A stretch of 64,000 nt of DNA from an uncultured Bacteroidales bacterium (GTDB lineage: Bacteria; Bacteroidota; Bacteroidia; Bacteroidales; WCHB1-69), in assembly GCA_905233625.1 (NCBI GenBank), contig CAJOFJ010000020.1:23408-87407 (forward strand), in the 5' to 3' direction. Below, one piece after another: positions 37,183-46,958 of the stretch. Under the pieces are notes generated by a model, which was not told the origin of the DNA, did not search any database, and saw nothing but the letters and a program-made list of their open reading frames with translations. Position 1 is the stretch's first letter. Every line of letters starts with the position of its first letter. The translations under genes and the position numbers were made by a program.

Positions 37183-39096
37183 ATGTTTTTCCGAAACTAC
37201 CCTGTTCTGCGTTTGTTGATACCCTTTGCCTTAGGCATTGCAGGAGCTTATTGGTTACCACTTGAACTTTCAAAGACGCTTATTTTGTCGCTGATGATCG
37301 TCTGTTGGCTTGTTGCTTTGGCACTTCAGCATAAAAAGACCCTTACCACCACTCTTTTGTCCGGCATTTTCCTGCAGATTTTGTTCGTTCTTGCCGGCTT
37401 TTGCCTTACTTGTATCCACTTTCGGAACGACAATATGATTTCTTTCAGGAAAAACTTTGAAGAAAAACAAATTTTTATGGCCAAAATCATTGACCACCCT
37501 GTACCCAAAGCCAAAAGCTTAAAAGCCTTAGCGATTATAGAACAAAACACCGACAAACAAGCTATTGGCCAAAAGGCGGTATTGTATTTCGCCAAGGACA
37601 GTCTGCACCCACCCAACTATGGTGATGTGGTGCTTATTCATTCCAAAATATCAGAAATTGAAAACTCCAAAAATCCGTATGCTTTTGACTACAAAAAATA
37701 CATGCAGAGACGGGGAATTTTCTATACGGCATACATACCCGCTTCGGGATGGCAAAAAATTGGACAATTCAAGAAGAATCTGCTTCGGGATAAAACTTAT
37801 CGGATACAACATTATTTCTCCCAAATTTTTGCCGATGCCAGCATGAGCGGTGACGAATACAGCATCATCACTGCCATCCTGTTGGGCAACGACGAAACCA
37901 TGGAACCGGAGCTGAAAGCCAGCTATGCCTCCGCCGGAGTGAGCCATATTCTTTGCGTTTCGGGTATGCATGTGGGCGTGATTTTCATGATACTGAATTT
38001 TCTTTTACAGCCTTTGGACTACTCCAAACAACTACGACTGCTAAAAGCCGTTCTTCTGATGATTTTTATTTGGTTATATGCTTGTATCACAGGACTTTCC
38101 CCATCGGTAACCCGTGCTGCCACCATGTTTTCTTTTGTCACCATCGGAAATATGATGAGGCGCAATACCAATATTTTTCACAGTCTGTTTGCTTCACTTT
38201 TTATACTACTGATTATCAATCCTTTATTAATTTTTGAAATTGGATTCCAATTGAGCTATGCAGCAGTATTCGGCATAGTAATTTTTCAGCAAAAATTGGT
38301 AGAATTATGGGAGCCCAAAAGCAAAATTATCAACTATTTTTGGAACCTCATTACAGTGTCGGTTGCCGCGCAATTGGCCACTTTTCCTTTGTCGGTTTAC
38401 ACATTTGGGCAATTCCCAAATTATTTTCTTTTGGCAAACCTTTCCGTTATTTCGTTATCATTTTTGGTGGTGGTCAGTGGGGTGTGTCTGCTGGCGGTGT
38501 CTTTTATTCCCATAGTATCCTCTTGGATAGCTTGGCTATTGACCCGTGAAATCAGGCTGATGAACTTTCTAATACAATCCATCGAGAAGCTGCCGGGATC
38601 AGTCACGGAAAACATTAGTATTTCTTGGGTACAAATGTTGTTGATTTATCTGTGTATCATTGCTTTCTATTTATTATTCTTGAAAAAGAAGAAATTATAT
38701 TACTGGCTGGGGTTTTCATCTCTTTTGTGTTTAATTCTTTTCTTTGATTTTGACAAATATTATACACAACATATTGAAAATCAAACTATTTACAAACTGT
38801 CCAAAGGAATGGCGGTCAGTTTCAATTATCATGGCAAAGCCGTAATTTTCAGCGATTCTATCCGTGACAAAAAACATCCGGATTACGCTTTTTGCATCAA
38901 AAACCATGAGCGAAAAGAGCGGATTGAAAGTGTTATTATTTCTCTCGACAGCAATTATCAGAATGAATTTTTGCTGAAAGAAAAGGATTTTGTAGTTTTT
39001 GACGGAAAGACCTACCAGCTGATTCGCCGGAAACGTCGGCACTCCCCTACCAGCAACAAAATAGCCGTTGACGAGATGATTTTTCTGAAAGATTAA
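37183..39096 (+). CDS. ComEC/Rec2 family competence protein
   Basis: LRLLIPFALGIAGAYWL; SVTRAATMFSFVTIGNMM; polytopic; GVSHILCVSGMHVGVIF. Confidence 0.88.
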   Translation: MFFRNYPVLRLLIPFALGIAGAYWLPLELSKTLILSLMIVCWLVALALQHKKTLTTTLLSGIFLQILFVLAGFCLTCIHFRNDNMISFRKNFEEKQIFMAKIIDHPVPKAKSLKALAIIEQNTDKQAIGQKAVLYFAKDSLHPPNYGDVVLIHSKISEIENSKNPYAFDYKKYMQRRGIFYTAYIPASGWQKIGQFKKNLLRDKTYRIQHYFSQIFADASMSGDEYSIITAILLGNDETMEPELKASYASAGVSHILCVSGMHVGVIFMILNFLLQPLDYSKQLRLLKAVLLMIFIWLYACITGLSPSVTRAATMFSFVTIGNMMRRNTNIFHSLFASLFILLIINPLLIFEIGFQLSYAAVFGIVIFQQKLVELWEPKSKIINYFWNLITVSVAAQLATFPLSVYTFGQFPNYFLLANLSVISLSFLVVVSGVCLLAVSFIPIVSSWIAWLLTREIRLMNFLIQSIEKLPGSVTENISISWVQMLLIYLCIIAFYLLFLKKKKLYYWLGFSSLLCLILFFDFDKYYTQHIENQTIYKLSKGMAVSFNYHGKAVIFSDSIRDKKHPDYAFCIKNHERKERIESVIISLDSNYQNEFLLKEKDFVVFDGKTYQLIRRKRRHSPTSNKIAVDEMIFLKD

Positions 39097-39136
39097 TCCT
39101 TTTAAAAAATATTAACCGCTATTCAAGATTTTTTTG

Positions 39137-39144
39137 TATCTTTG
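39137..39144 (+). promoter_or_regulatory. -7 element TATCTTTG upstream of the universal stress protein gene
   Basis: TTTTTTGTATCTTTGTCG. Confidence 0.55.
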
Positions 39145-39179
39145 TCGATTATTTAGGATTTTAACAAAAATAGACGCTT

Positions 39180-40031
39180 ATGAAAAATATTGTAGTGGGA
39201 ATTGACTTTTCCAAAAACTCGTATAACGCCATGAAGCATGCTGTGGCCATTTCGTTGAGAAACAAAGCCAAACTGCATTTGGCATGGGTAAAAACAGCTG
39301 CTATGAAAACCGATTTGGCAGTAAGCACCACCACCGACAATTACATGACAACCGTAAGGGAAAAACTGAACCAATGGGTGGAAGAATGCAAGACTGAAGC
39401 TCCTGAAAGTTCGGTGACCTCTATCATTTTGGAAGGCAAACCGGCAGTGGAATTGTGCAAATACGCCTCCAATCTTTCCAAAGCCATGATTGTGATGGGT
39501 ACTCACGGTGTGTCTGGATTCGAGGAATTCTTTGTTGGCAGCAACGCCTTCAGAACCATCAACCTAACCACTGTTCCCGTGTTGATTTTGCGTGAAGGCA
39601 TTGAAATCAACCGTGACCTGACAGACATTTTGGTTCCCATCGACACCAGCTTCGAAACCTTGCAGAAGATGAAAATCGCCATTGAATTTGCCAAAGACTT
39701 CAATGCCAAGATTTGTTTGTTAGGCATTATCAACCCTATCAACAATGACATCAAGCATGTGATTAACGTGCAGTTGAACCATGCCGCATCCATGTGCAAG
39801 AAAGCCAATGTAAGATATGACGTGCATACCCTGGATGTTCCTGCGGATTCCATTTCCGCATTATTGAATGCGGCTAAGAAAATGGATGTGAACCTGATGG
39901 TAATCATGCGTGAGGAAGAAAACGATCTATCTAGTGTATGGATGGGCAGCAACACCCGTCAGGTCGTCAACAACTCGCCTATGCCCTTGCTGATTGTACC
40001 TAACGTGAATCAATTTTTACTCAACAAATAA
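39180..40031 (+). CDS. Universal stress protein, two UspA-like domains
   Basis: KNIVVGIDFSKNSYNAMKHAVAIS; AMIVMGTHGVSGFEEFFVGSNAFRTINLTTVPVLIL; second domain ending NSPMPLLIVPNV. Confidence 0.88.
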   Translation: MKNIVVGIDFSKNSYNAMKHAVAISLRNKAKLHLAWVKTAAMKTDLAVSTTTDNYMTTVREKLNQWVEECKTEAPESSVTSIILEGKPAVELCKYASNLSKAMIVMGTHGVSGFEEFFVGSNAFRTINLTTVPVLILREGIEINRDLTDILVPIDTSFETLQKMKIAIEFAKDFNAKICLLGIINPINNDIKHVINVQLNHAASMCKKANVRYDVHTLDVPADSISALLNAAKKMDVNLMVIMREEENDLSSVWMGSNTRQVVNNSPMPLLIVPNVNQFLLNK

Positions 40032-40043
40032 TTTTCATCCGAT

Positions 40044-41783
40044 ATGAAAAAATTTTTCGTCATTATTGCGGCCCTGCTGTTCACGGCCGGTTTTCAGGCT
40101 ATGGCCTGCACCAACTTCATTATCACCAAAGGTGCCAGTAAAGACGGCTCCGTTATGGTCTCTTATGCCGCTGACTCGCACACCCTGTACGGTGAGCTGT
40201 ATTATCGTCCCGCCGCCGACTACCCTCTTGGCTCTGTCATGGACGTCATTGAATGGGACACTGGCAAACTGCTGGGACAAATTCCTCAGGTAAACCACAC
40301 CTATTCTGTTGTTGGCAACATGAATGAGCACCAGCTGTGCATTGGTGAAACCACCTACGGCGGTCGTGAGGAACTGTGGCACACCCCTGGTATGATTGAC
40401 TATGGTTCTTTGATTTACATCACTTTGCAGCGTGCCAAGAATGCCCGTGAGGCCATCAAGGTACTGAATTTCCTGATCGAGTCTTACGGCTATTGCAGCG
40501 AAGGAGAGTCTTTTTCTATCATCGACCCCAACGAAGCTTGGATTTTCGAAATCATTGGCAAGGGTCCAGAGATGAGAGATGCCAAGGGCAAGCTGGTCAA
40601 AGGCTGGTCCAATGGTGCTGTATGGGTAGCCCGCCGTATTCCCGACGGCTATATCAGCGGTCATGCCAACCAAGCCCGTATCACCACTTTCCCGCTGAGA
40701 GATGGAAAAACTTCCATCACGAATAAGGATATTGACAAGATGATTTTCAATCCTGAAATAGAGACCGTTTATGCTGCTGACGTCATTTCTTTCGCCAAGC
40801 TGAAAGGCTATTATGACCCGAAGGCTCCCGATGCCGAATTCAGCTTCTGCGACGCATACGCACCCATCGATTTTGAGGCTGCCCGTTTCTGCGAATCCCG
40901 TGTGTGGGCTGCTTTCTATCGCTGCAATCCTGAATTAATGGCCCAATACGAAGATTATGCCCGTGGTGACAATTTGAGCCACCGCTTTCCTTTGTGGATC
41001 AAACCTGTCCGGAAAGTTGACGTAACCGACGTGATGCAGCTGATGCGTGACCATTTTGAAGGCACTTCCATGGACATGACCCAGGATATCGGTGCCGGTC
41101 CTTTCGCATGCCCCTACCGTTGGCGCCCCATGACCTGGGAATACAAAGGCAAAGGATACATACACGAACGCGCCACTGCCACCCAGCAGACCGGCTTCTC
41201 GTTTGTGGCCCAGGCTCGTAGTTGGCTGCCCGACAAGTTCGGCGGTGTTTTCTGGTTCGGTGTTGACGATGCTGCCAGCAGCTGCTATATCCCCATGTTC
41301 TGCGGTATTACTGAAATTCCCGAGGCTGTGCGCGAAGGCAACGGCTCCATGGTAGATTACTCTTCCACTGCCGCCTACTGGATTTTCACCAAGGTAAGTC
41401 AGCTGGTCTATACCCGTTACAGCGACATGATCAAGCATGTGAACGAACAACAACACAAATACGAGGATGGTGCTGTCAAGAATATCCGCGAGATGGAAAA
41501 AGACATGGTGGAACTCTTCAAAAACGACCCCGCCAAGGCCCAGAAACGTATCAACGACATCTCCAACCGCTGCACCAAAGAAGTCTGCAACGCATGGAAC
41601 AACTTGTTCGAATACTTATTGGTAAAATACAATGATGGCAACGTCAAAGTGGAAAAGAACGGCAAATTCGTCAAAACGGATACCAAAGTTCCTCAGTGCG
41701 AATCTCCCGAACATCCCAATTACCCTGAAAAATGGTACAAAATCATCGTTGACGATTGTGGAAAAAATATTCAACATAAATAA
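40044..41783 (+). CDS. C69 family dipeptidase (U34-like), secreted
   Basis: Signal peptide then Cys nucleophile (AMACTNFIITKGASKDGSVMVSYAADSH); ESFSIIDPNEAWIFEIIGKG. Confidence 0.9.
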   Translation: MKKFFVIIAALLFTAGFQAMACTNFIITKGASKDGSVMVSYAADSHTLYGELYYRPAADYPLGSVMDVIEWDTGKLLGQIPQVNHTYSVVGNMNEHQLCIGETTYGGREELWHTPGMIDYGSLIYITLQRAKNAREAIKVLNFLIESYGYCSEGESFSIIDPNEAWIFEIIGKGPEMRDAKGKLVKGWSNGAVWVARRIPDGYISGHANQARITTFPLRDGKTSITNKDIDKMIFNPEIETVYAADVISFAKLKGYYDPKAPDAEFSFCDAYAPIDFEAARFCESRVWAAFYRCNPELMAQYEDYARGDNLSHRFPLWIKPVRKVDVTDVMQLMRDHFEGTSMDMTQDIGAGPFACPYRWRPMTWEYKGKGYIHERATATQQTGFSFVAQARSWLPDKFGGVFWFGVDDAASSCYIPMFCGITEIPEAVREGNGSMVDYSSTAAYWIFTKVSQLVYTRYSDMIKHVNEQQHKYEDGAVKNIREMEKDMVELFKNDPAKAQKRINDISNRCTKEVCNAWNNLFEYLLVKYNDGNVKVEKNGKFVKTDTKVPQCESPEHPNYPEKWYKIIVDDCGKNIQHK

Positions 41784-41801
41784 TCTGCTACTAACCTAAA
41801 A

Positions 41802-42959
41802 ATGGAAGAAAAAAGGGGTGATAAACCCAAAACACGCCAATTTGGAGCAAAAAGAGGCACCAGAAGTACCGCCAAAACGGAAAAACCAGCGCCAAGAACT
41901 CGCCGGAAAGCTTCCGATAAAGACTTCGAAGAAGAAAAGAGTGTAAAACGCTCTTTCCGCAAAAATACAAACACAACTGAAAAAGCTCCCCGTACCAAGA
42001 GGAGCTTTTCCAAGCCCAAAGAAGAAGGTGGAGAACGTCAGTTCACTGGCACACGGAAATTTAGTACCAAGCGGACAGAAAGACCCGCCTTCAAAGGCAA
42101 AGACGCAGAGACTTCTCCCCGCAAGAAACGCAGGGATGTGACCGCTGAGTCGGAGATTTTAAGCGAAATAGTTGCCCGCAGACAACGCGAAGGCCGCCCC
42201 TCTCCGCAAAAGCAAAAGGTCTTATCGCTGGCCGACAACGAAAACCAAGGCCTTGTGCGCTTGAACAAATATATTGCCAATGCAGGTATTTGCTCTCGAC
42301 GCGAAGCCGACGTACTCATCACAACCGGCGCTATCAGTGTGAACGACGAGATCGTGACAGAATTGGGCTATAAAGTCCGCCCCACTGATGTGGTACGCTA
42401 TGGTGACCATATCCTTCAGAATGAAAAACCGGTGTATTTGCTGCTGAACAAACCCAAAGACTATATCACGACCACCGACGACGAAAGAGGTCGCAAAAAT
42501 GTGATGGATTTGGTACGAGGAGCATGCAAGGAACGCATCTACCCTGTCGGAAGGCTGGATAAAAACACTACGGGACTGTTGCTGTTCACCAATGATGGCG
42601 ACATGACCAAAAAACTGACCCACCCCAAGCACGGCATTGAGAAAACCTATTCTGCAGAGTTGAACAAGAAATTCGCCAATATCGACATGTGCGCACTCCG
42701 CAATGGTATCGAACTGGAAGACGGTGTCATCATCCCCGATGAGGTGGAATACGTGGATGAGAGCAAAAAAGTTATCGGCATCACCATTCATTCGGGAAAA
42801 AACCGAATCGTCAGAAGAATATTCGAATTTCTCGGTTATGAAGTGGTGAAACTCGACCGTGTTGTATTCGCAGGCCTAACCAAAAAAGATCTGCCCCGTG
42901 GCACTTGGCGTTTCTTGACCCAAGCGGAAATCAATATCTTGAAAATGACTATAAAATAA
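41802..42959 (+). CDS. Pseudouridine synthase (RluB/RluF-like) with ~140-aa basic low-complexity N-terminal extension
   Basis: S4-like VRLNKYIANAGICSRREADVLI; YPVGRLDKNTTGLLLFTNDGD; Lys/Arg-rich N-terminus. Confidence 0.9.
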   Translation: MEEKRGDKPKTRQFGAKRGTRSTAKTEKPAPRTRRKASDKDFEEEKSVKRSFRKNTNTTEKAPRTKRSFSKPKEEGGERQFTGTRKFSTKRTERPAFKGKDAETSPRKKRRDVTAESEILSEIVARRQREGRPSPQKQKVLSLADNENQGLVRLNKYIANAGICSRREADVLITTGAISVNDEIVTELGYKVRPTDVVRYGDHILQNEKPVYLLLNKPKDYITTTDDERGRKNVMDLVRGACKERIYPVGRLDKNTTGLLLFTNDGDMTKKLTHPKHGIEKTYSAELNKKFANIDMCALRNGIELEDGVIIPDEVEYVDESKKVIGITIHSGKNRIVRRIFEFLGYEVVKLDRVVFAGLTKKDLPRGTWRFLTQAEINILKMTIK

Positions 42960-42982
42960 CTTGTTTTTGGCTATATTTCGTT

Positions 42983-45900
42983 ATGAATAAAACACTTAAC
43001 GCTCGACTATTCGTCGAAAAAAAAGCTGGTTTCCAAGTAGAAGCCCAGGACTTGCTGGACGACTTGAATCATAATTTAGAACTGAAAATCAATAAGTTAA
43101 GACTTATTGTCGTGTATGATATTTTCGGTATCGAAGAAGAATTGCTGGAGAAAGCCAAGAAGGCCGTCTTCTCAGAGCCCGTTACCGATGAGGTTTACAC
43201 GGATTTTCCTTTGGACGGTTTGACCTATTTCGCCGTGGAATTCCTGCCGGGACAGTTCGACCAGCGGGCCGACAGTGCCATGCAGTGCCTCCAATTGATT
43301 GACCCAAAAACCAAAGCCACCATCCGCAGCGGCAAGCTCATCGTTATGGAAGGATCGCTTTCGGAACAAGATATAGTCAAGATCAAAAAGCACTGTATCA
43401 ACGAAGTAGAGGCAAGAGAAAAAGACATGTCCATCCTGGACGACAGCGAGAATGTCACGGTGGCGGATGTGGAGATTTTCAACACTTTCAACGACATGAA
43501 AGCCGAAGAACTGGACGCTTTCAGACAGAAGCTTTCCTTGGCCATGTCTTTCGAGGATATCCTGCTCATTCAGAATTATTTCAAGAATGAAGAAAAGAGA
43601 AATCCCACGGAAACGGAAATCAAGATGCTGGACACCTACTGGAGCGATCACTGCCGACACACCACTTTCGAGACCCAGCTAGACAACATCACCTTCACTC
43701 CCAGCAGCTTCAATAGCCAGCTGCAAGAGGCTTTCTATCAATACATTCAGATTCGCAACAACGTGCATGGTGGCAGAAAGCCCATCACTTTGATGGACAT
43801 GGCCACCATCTGCGGCAAGAACGAGCGCAAACTCGGCAACCTCGACGATATGGAAGTGTCGGAGGAAAACAACGCCTGCAGTGTGTTCGTGGATGTGGAT
43901 GTGGACGGAAAAATCGAAAAATGGTTGCTGATGTTCAAAAACGAAACGCACAACCATCCTACTGAAATCGAGCCTTTCGGCGGGGCAGCCACATGCGTAG
44001 GCGGTGCTATCCGCGACCCTCTGAGCGGCAGAAGCTATGTGTACCAAGCCATGCGTGTCACTGGGGCAGGCAATATCAACGAGCCGGTTAGCCAAACCAT
44101 GGAAGGCAAGTTGCCACAGCGGGTTATCTCCAAGAGCGCTGCGGCAGGTTATTCCTCCTACGGCAATCAGATAGGCTTGGCCACCACCCATGTACGCGAA
44201 ATTTACCACGAAGGTTACAAAGCCAAACGCTTGGAAATCGGCGCAGTAGTAGGCGCAGTTCCCGCTGACGGCGTAAGACGCGAGCAACCTCAACCCGGCG
44301 ACATCATCATCATGTTCGGCGGACGTACCGGCCGTGACGGTATCGGAGGTGCAACAGGATCTTCCAAAGAACATACTGAAGCTTCCTTGGAAGTTTGCGC
44401 TGCCGAGGTACAAAAGGGTAATGCGCCCGAAGAACGCAAAATACAACACCTGTTCCGCAAACCTGAAGTCACCCGTTTGATCAAGAAATCCAACGACTTT
44501 GGCGCAGGCGGTGTGAGCGTGGCCATCGGCGAGTTGGCCGACGGACTGCTCATCAATCTGGATGCTGTGAAGACCAAATACAAAGGCTTGAACGGCACCG
44601 AGTTAGCTATCAGCGAATCACAAGAGCGTATGAGCGTGGTGGTGGATCCGAAAGATGTGGACCAGTTCTTCGAATACTGCCGCCAAGAAAATATTGAGGC
44701 TACTATCATTGCCAAAGTCACTGACAATAACAGACTTACTATTCAATGGAGAGGCAAGAACATTGTGGACTTGTCCCGTGATTTCATCAATACCAACGGC
44801 TATCGCCAGCGCACGGACGTAGTGATTCCCAAGATTGAAGGCGAATTCCCGATGAGAGTTCCGGAGGCAAGCGCCAACCAGGCCATTACCACTGAAAATG
44901 TGGCCAAACACTTGGCTTCCCCCAACGTGGCCTCGCAAAAAGGTTTGATAGAGATGTTCGACTCCACCATCGGCGCCTCCACGGTGTTGATGCCTTTCGG
45001 TGGCAAGCATCAGCTGACGGAAAGCCAGGCCGGCGTGCAAAAACTTCCCGTGCTGCATGGCCATACCAACACCGCTAGCATCCTGGCCTTCGGTTATAAT
45101 CCCTATATTGCCTCATTTTCGCCCTTCCACGGGGCGATTTACGCCATCCTGGAATCCATGGCCAAGATTGTGGCTGTGGGCGGCGATTACAAGAAAATCC
45201 GCTTTACTTTCCAAGAATACTTCGAGAAATTAGGCAAGGACACGACCAAATGGGGCAAGCCTTTCGCTGCCCTCTTGGGTGCGGTTTACATGCAAAACGC
45301 TTTCCATCTGCCCTCTATTGGCGGCAAGGACTCCATGAGCGGTACTTTCAAGAAACTGAATGTGCCTCCGACCTTGGTGTCTTTCGGTATCGTCACCGAA
45401 AAAGCCGACAAGGTGATTTCTCCTGAATTCAAGCAAAAAGGAAATCATATTTATCTCATCCATAATGTGATAGACGACAATCACAGACCGAACATCGAAC
45501 GGGTGAAACAGATTTTCGACTTTGTGCATGAACAGATTCATGCCGGTAAAATCATCTCTTGCTACACCCTGCAATTCGGTGGTATCATTGAGGCTCTTTG
45601 CAAGATGAGCTTCGGTAACGACTTGGGCTTTGACATCCATACCAATCTGCCCGTATTCGACTACGGTTACGGCAGTTTCGTAGTGGAGACTAACGAAAAA
45701 CTGGATTTCGAATACGCTGTTGAATTGGGCTGTGTAAGCGACAAATTCATCATTAACGGCGCAGAAATTGACAAGGCGAAATGCTTGGCGGCATGGCGTG
45801 GCACCTACGATGCCATCTATCCCGAGGTGAAAATCAACAGCGAGAGCATGCCCAAGGTGGAAGCCCAGAATGCCAAGGTGATGCGTCGTGAGCTGCATCC

Positions 45901-46711
45901 GCCCAAAACCGACAAGGTGAAAGTGATCATTCCCGTATTTCCGGGCAGCAACTGCGATTACGACACCGCCAAGGCCTTCAAAGACGCTGGCGCAGAACCC
46001 GAAATCTTTGTCTTCCGCAACCTGAACGAGATTGAAATCAACAACTCTATCAATGAGTTAGCACAAAAGATTGACAATGCTCACATTTTGGCATTGTGCG
46101 GTGGTTTCAGCTCCGGTGACGAGCCCGACGGCAGCGGCAAGTTCATTGCCAATGTGCTGAACAACGAAAAAGTCAAGGCCGCCATCGAAAAACTGATGGA
46201 TCGTGACTGCCTGATTTTAGGTATTTGCAACGGTTTCCAGGCATTGGTGAAATCAGGACTGCTGCCATACGGCAAAATCGGCCAGGTGACGGCAGACTCT
46301 CCCACCCTGTACCGAAACGACATCAACCGCCACTTGTCGCACATCACCAAGACGGTGGTGGCTTCCAACCATTCACCCTGGCTCAGCTCCTTCAAAGAAG
46401 GCGAGGTTCACCGTGTGGCCATCAGCCATGGCGAAGGCAAGTTTGTGGTGTCGGAAAAGATGGCGCAGGACTTGTTCGCCAACGGCCAAGTTGCCTTCCA
46501 ATACTGTGATTTCAAAGGACATGCCAGCATGAACAAGTACGACAATCCCAATGGCTCCAGCTATGCAATCGAGGGTATCGTGTCCAACTGTGGACGCATC
46601 CTCGGTAAGATGGGACACAGCGAACGCAAGGGCGAGAACCTGTACAAGAACATCCCCGGCAACAAGACGCAGGACATTTTCAGCAATGCGGTGAAATACT
46701 TTTTGAATTAG
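42983..46711 (+). CDS. purL: Phosphoribosylformylglycinamidine synthase
   Basis: TYWSDHCRHTTFET; FKNETHNHPTEIEPFGGAATCVGGAIRDPLSGR; C-terminal GATase VFPGSNCDYDTAKAF; internal Met start (MNKTLNARLFVEKK). Confidence 0.97.
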   Translation: MNKTLNARLFVEKKAGFQVEAQDLLDDLNHNLELKINKLRLIVVYDIFGIEEELLEKAKKAVFSEPVTDEVYTDFPLDGLTYFAVEFLPGQFDQRADSAMQCLQLIDPKTKATIRSGKLIVMEGSLSEQDIVKIKKHCINEVEAREKDMSILDDSENVTVADVEIFNTFNDMKAEELDAFRQKLSLAMSFEDILLIQNYFKNEEKRNPTETEIKMLDTYWSDHCRHTTFETQLDNITFTPSSFNSQLQEAFYQYIQIRNNVHGGRKPITLMDMATICGKNERKLGNLDDMEVSEENNACSVFVDVDVDGKIEKWLLMFKNETHNHPTEIEPFGGAATCVGGAIRDPLSGRSYVYQAMRVTGAGNINEPVSQTMEGKLPQRVISKSAAAGYSSYGNQIGLATTHVREIYHEGYKAKRLEIGAVVGAVPADGVRREQPQPGDIIIMFGGRTGRDGIGGATGSSKEHTEASLEVCAAEVQKGNAPEERKIQHLFRKPEVTRLIKKSNDFGAGGVSVAIGELADGLLINLDAVKTKYKGLNGTELAISESQERMSVVVDPKDVDQFFEYCRQENIEATIIAKVTDNNRLTIQWRGKNIVDLSRDFINTNGYRQRTDVVIPKIEGEFPMRVPEASANQAITTENVAKHLASPNVASQKGLIEMFDSTIGASTVLMPFGGKHQLTESQAGVQKLPVLHGHTNTASILAFGYNPYIASFSPFHGAIYAILESMAKIVAVGGDYKKIRFTFQEYFEKLGKDTTKWGKPFAALLGAVYMQNAFHLPSIGGKDSMSGTFKKLNVPPTLVSFGIVTEKADKVISPEFKQKGNHIYLIHNVIDDNHRPNIERVKQIFDFVHEQIHAGKIISCYTLQFGGIIEALCKMSFGNDLGFDIHTNLPVFDYGYGSFVVETNEKLDFEYAVELGCVSDKFIINGAEIDKAKCLAAWRGTYDAIYPEVKINSESMPKVEAQNAKVMRRELHPPKTDKVKVIIPVFPGSNCDYDTAKAFKDAGAEPEIFVFRNLNEIEINNSINELAQKIDNAHILALCGGFSSGDEPDGSGKFIANVLNNEKVKAAIEKLMDRDCLILGICNGFQALVKSGLLPYGKIGQVTADSPTLYRNDINRHLSHITKTVVASNHSPWLSSFKEGEVHRVAISHGEGKFVVSEKMAQDLFANGQVAFQYCDFKGHASMNKYDNPNGSSYAIEGIVSNCGRILGKMGHSERKGENLYKNIPGNKTQDIFSNAVKYFLN

Positions 46712-46745
46712 CAAATTAGTTAATTAGTTAATGTGCTAATGAATT
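46706..46745. repeat. AATTAGTT octamer array beginning in the last codons of purL
   Basis: AATTAGCA|AATTAGTT|AATTAGTT|AATGTGCT|AATGAATT; the first TAG is the purL stop. Confidence 0.8.
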
Positions 46746-46749
46746 AAGG

Positions 46750-46858
46750 AGGGGGAGTCTCGCACTGCGTGCTCAAGGGGAGTGAACTTCGTCCATAGGG
46801 GAGTCTCGGGCTGCGCCCTCGAGGGGAGTTTTGCTATGCTCAAGGGAAGATGTTAATG
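46750..46858. repeat. GGGGAGT hairpin repeat element (copy 1)
   Basis: GGGGAGTCTCGCACTGCGTGCTCAAG, GGGGAGTGAACTTCGTCCATAG, GGGGAGTCTCGGGCTGCGCCCTCGAG; near-identical to 61996-62075. Confidence 0.88.
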
Positions 46859-46870
46859 TGCTAATTAAAT

Positions 46871-46938
46871 TAAGAACTAAGAATTAAGAGTTAAGAATGT
46901 TGATTTTGCTCTTAGTTCTTAGTTTTTAGTTCTTAATT
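46871..46938. repeat. Inverted pair of heptamer arrays (TAAGAAY and CTTAGTT)
   Basis: TAAGAAC|TAAGAAT|TAAGAGT|TAAGAAT ... CTTAGTT|CTTAGTT|TTTAGTT|CTTAATT. Confidence 0.8.
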
Positions 46939-46958
46939 TTCTGTCCCATGTAACCTAA

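Noticed and set aside
37183-39096. ComEC as evidence of a DNA-uptake operon
   Set aside because: No other competence genes nearby; ordinary isolated comEC homolog.
43679-44449. 256-aa - ORF
   Set aside because: Antisense to purL, which has clear family motifs.
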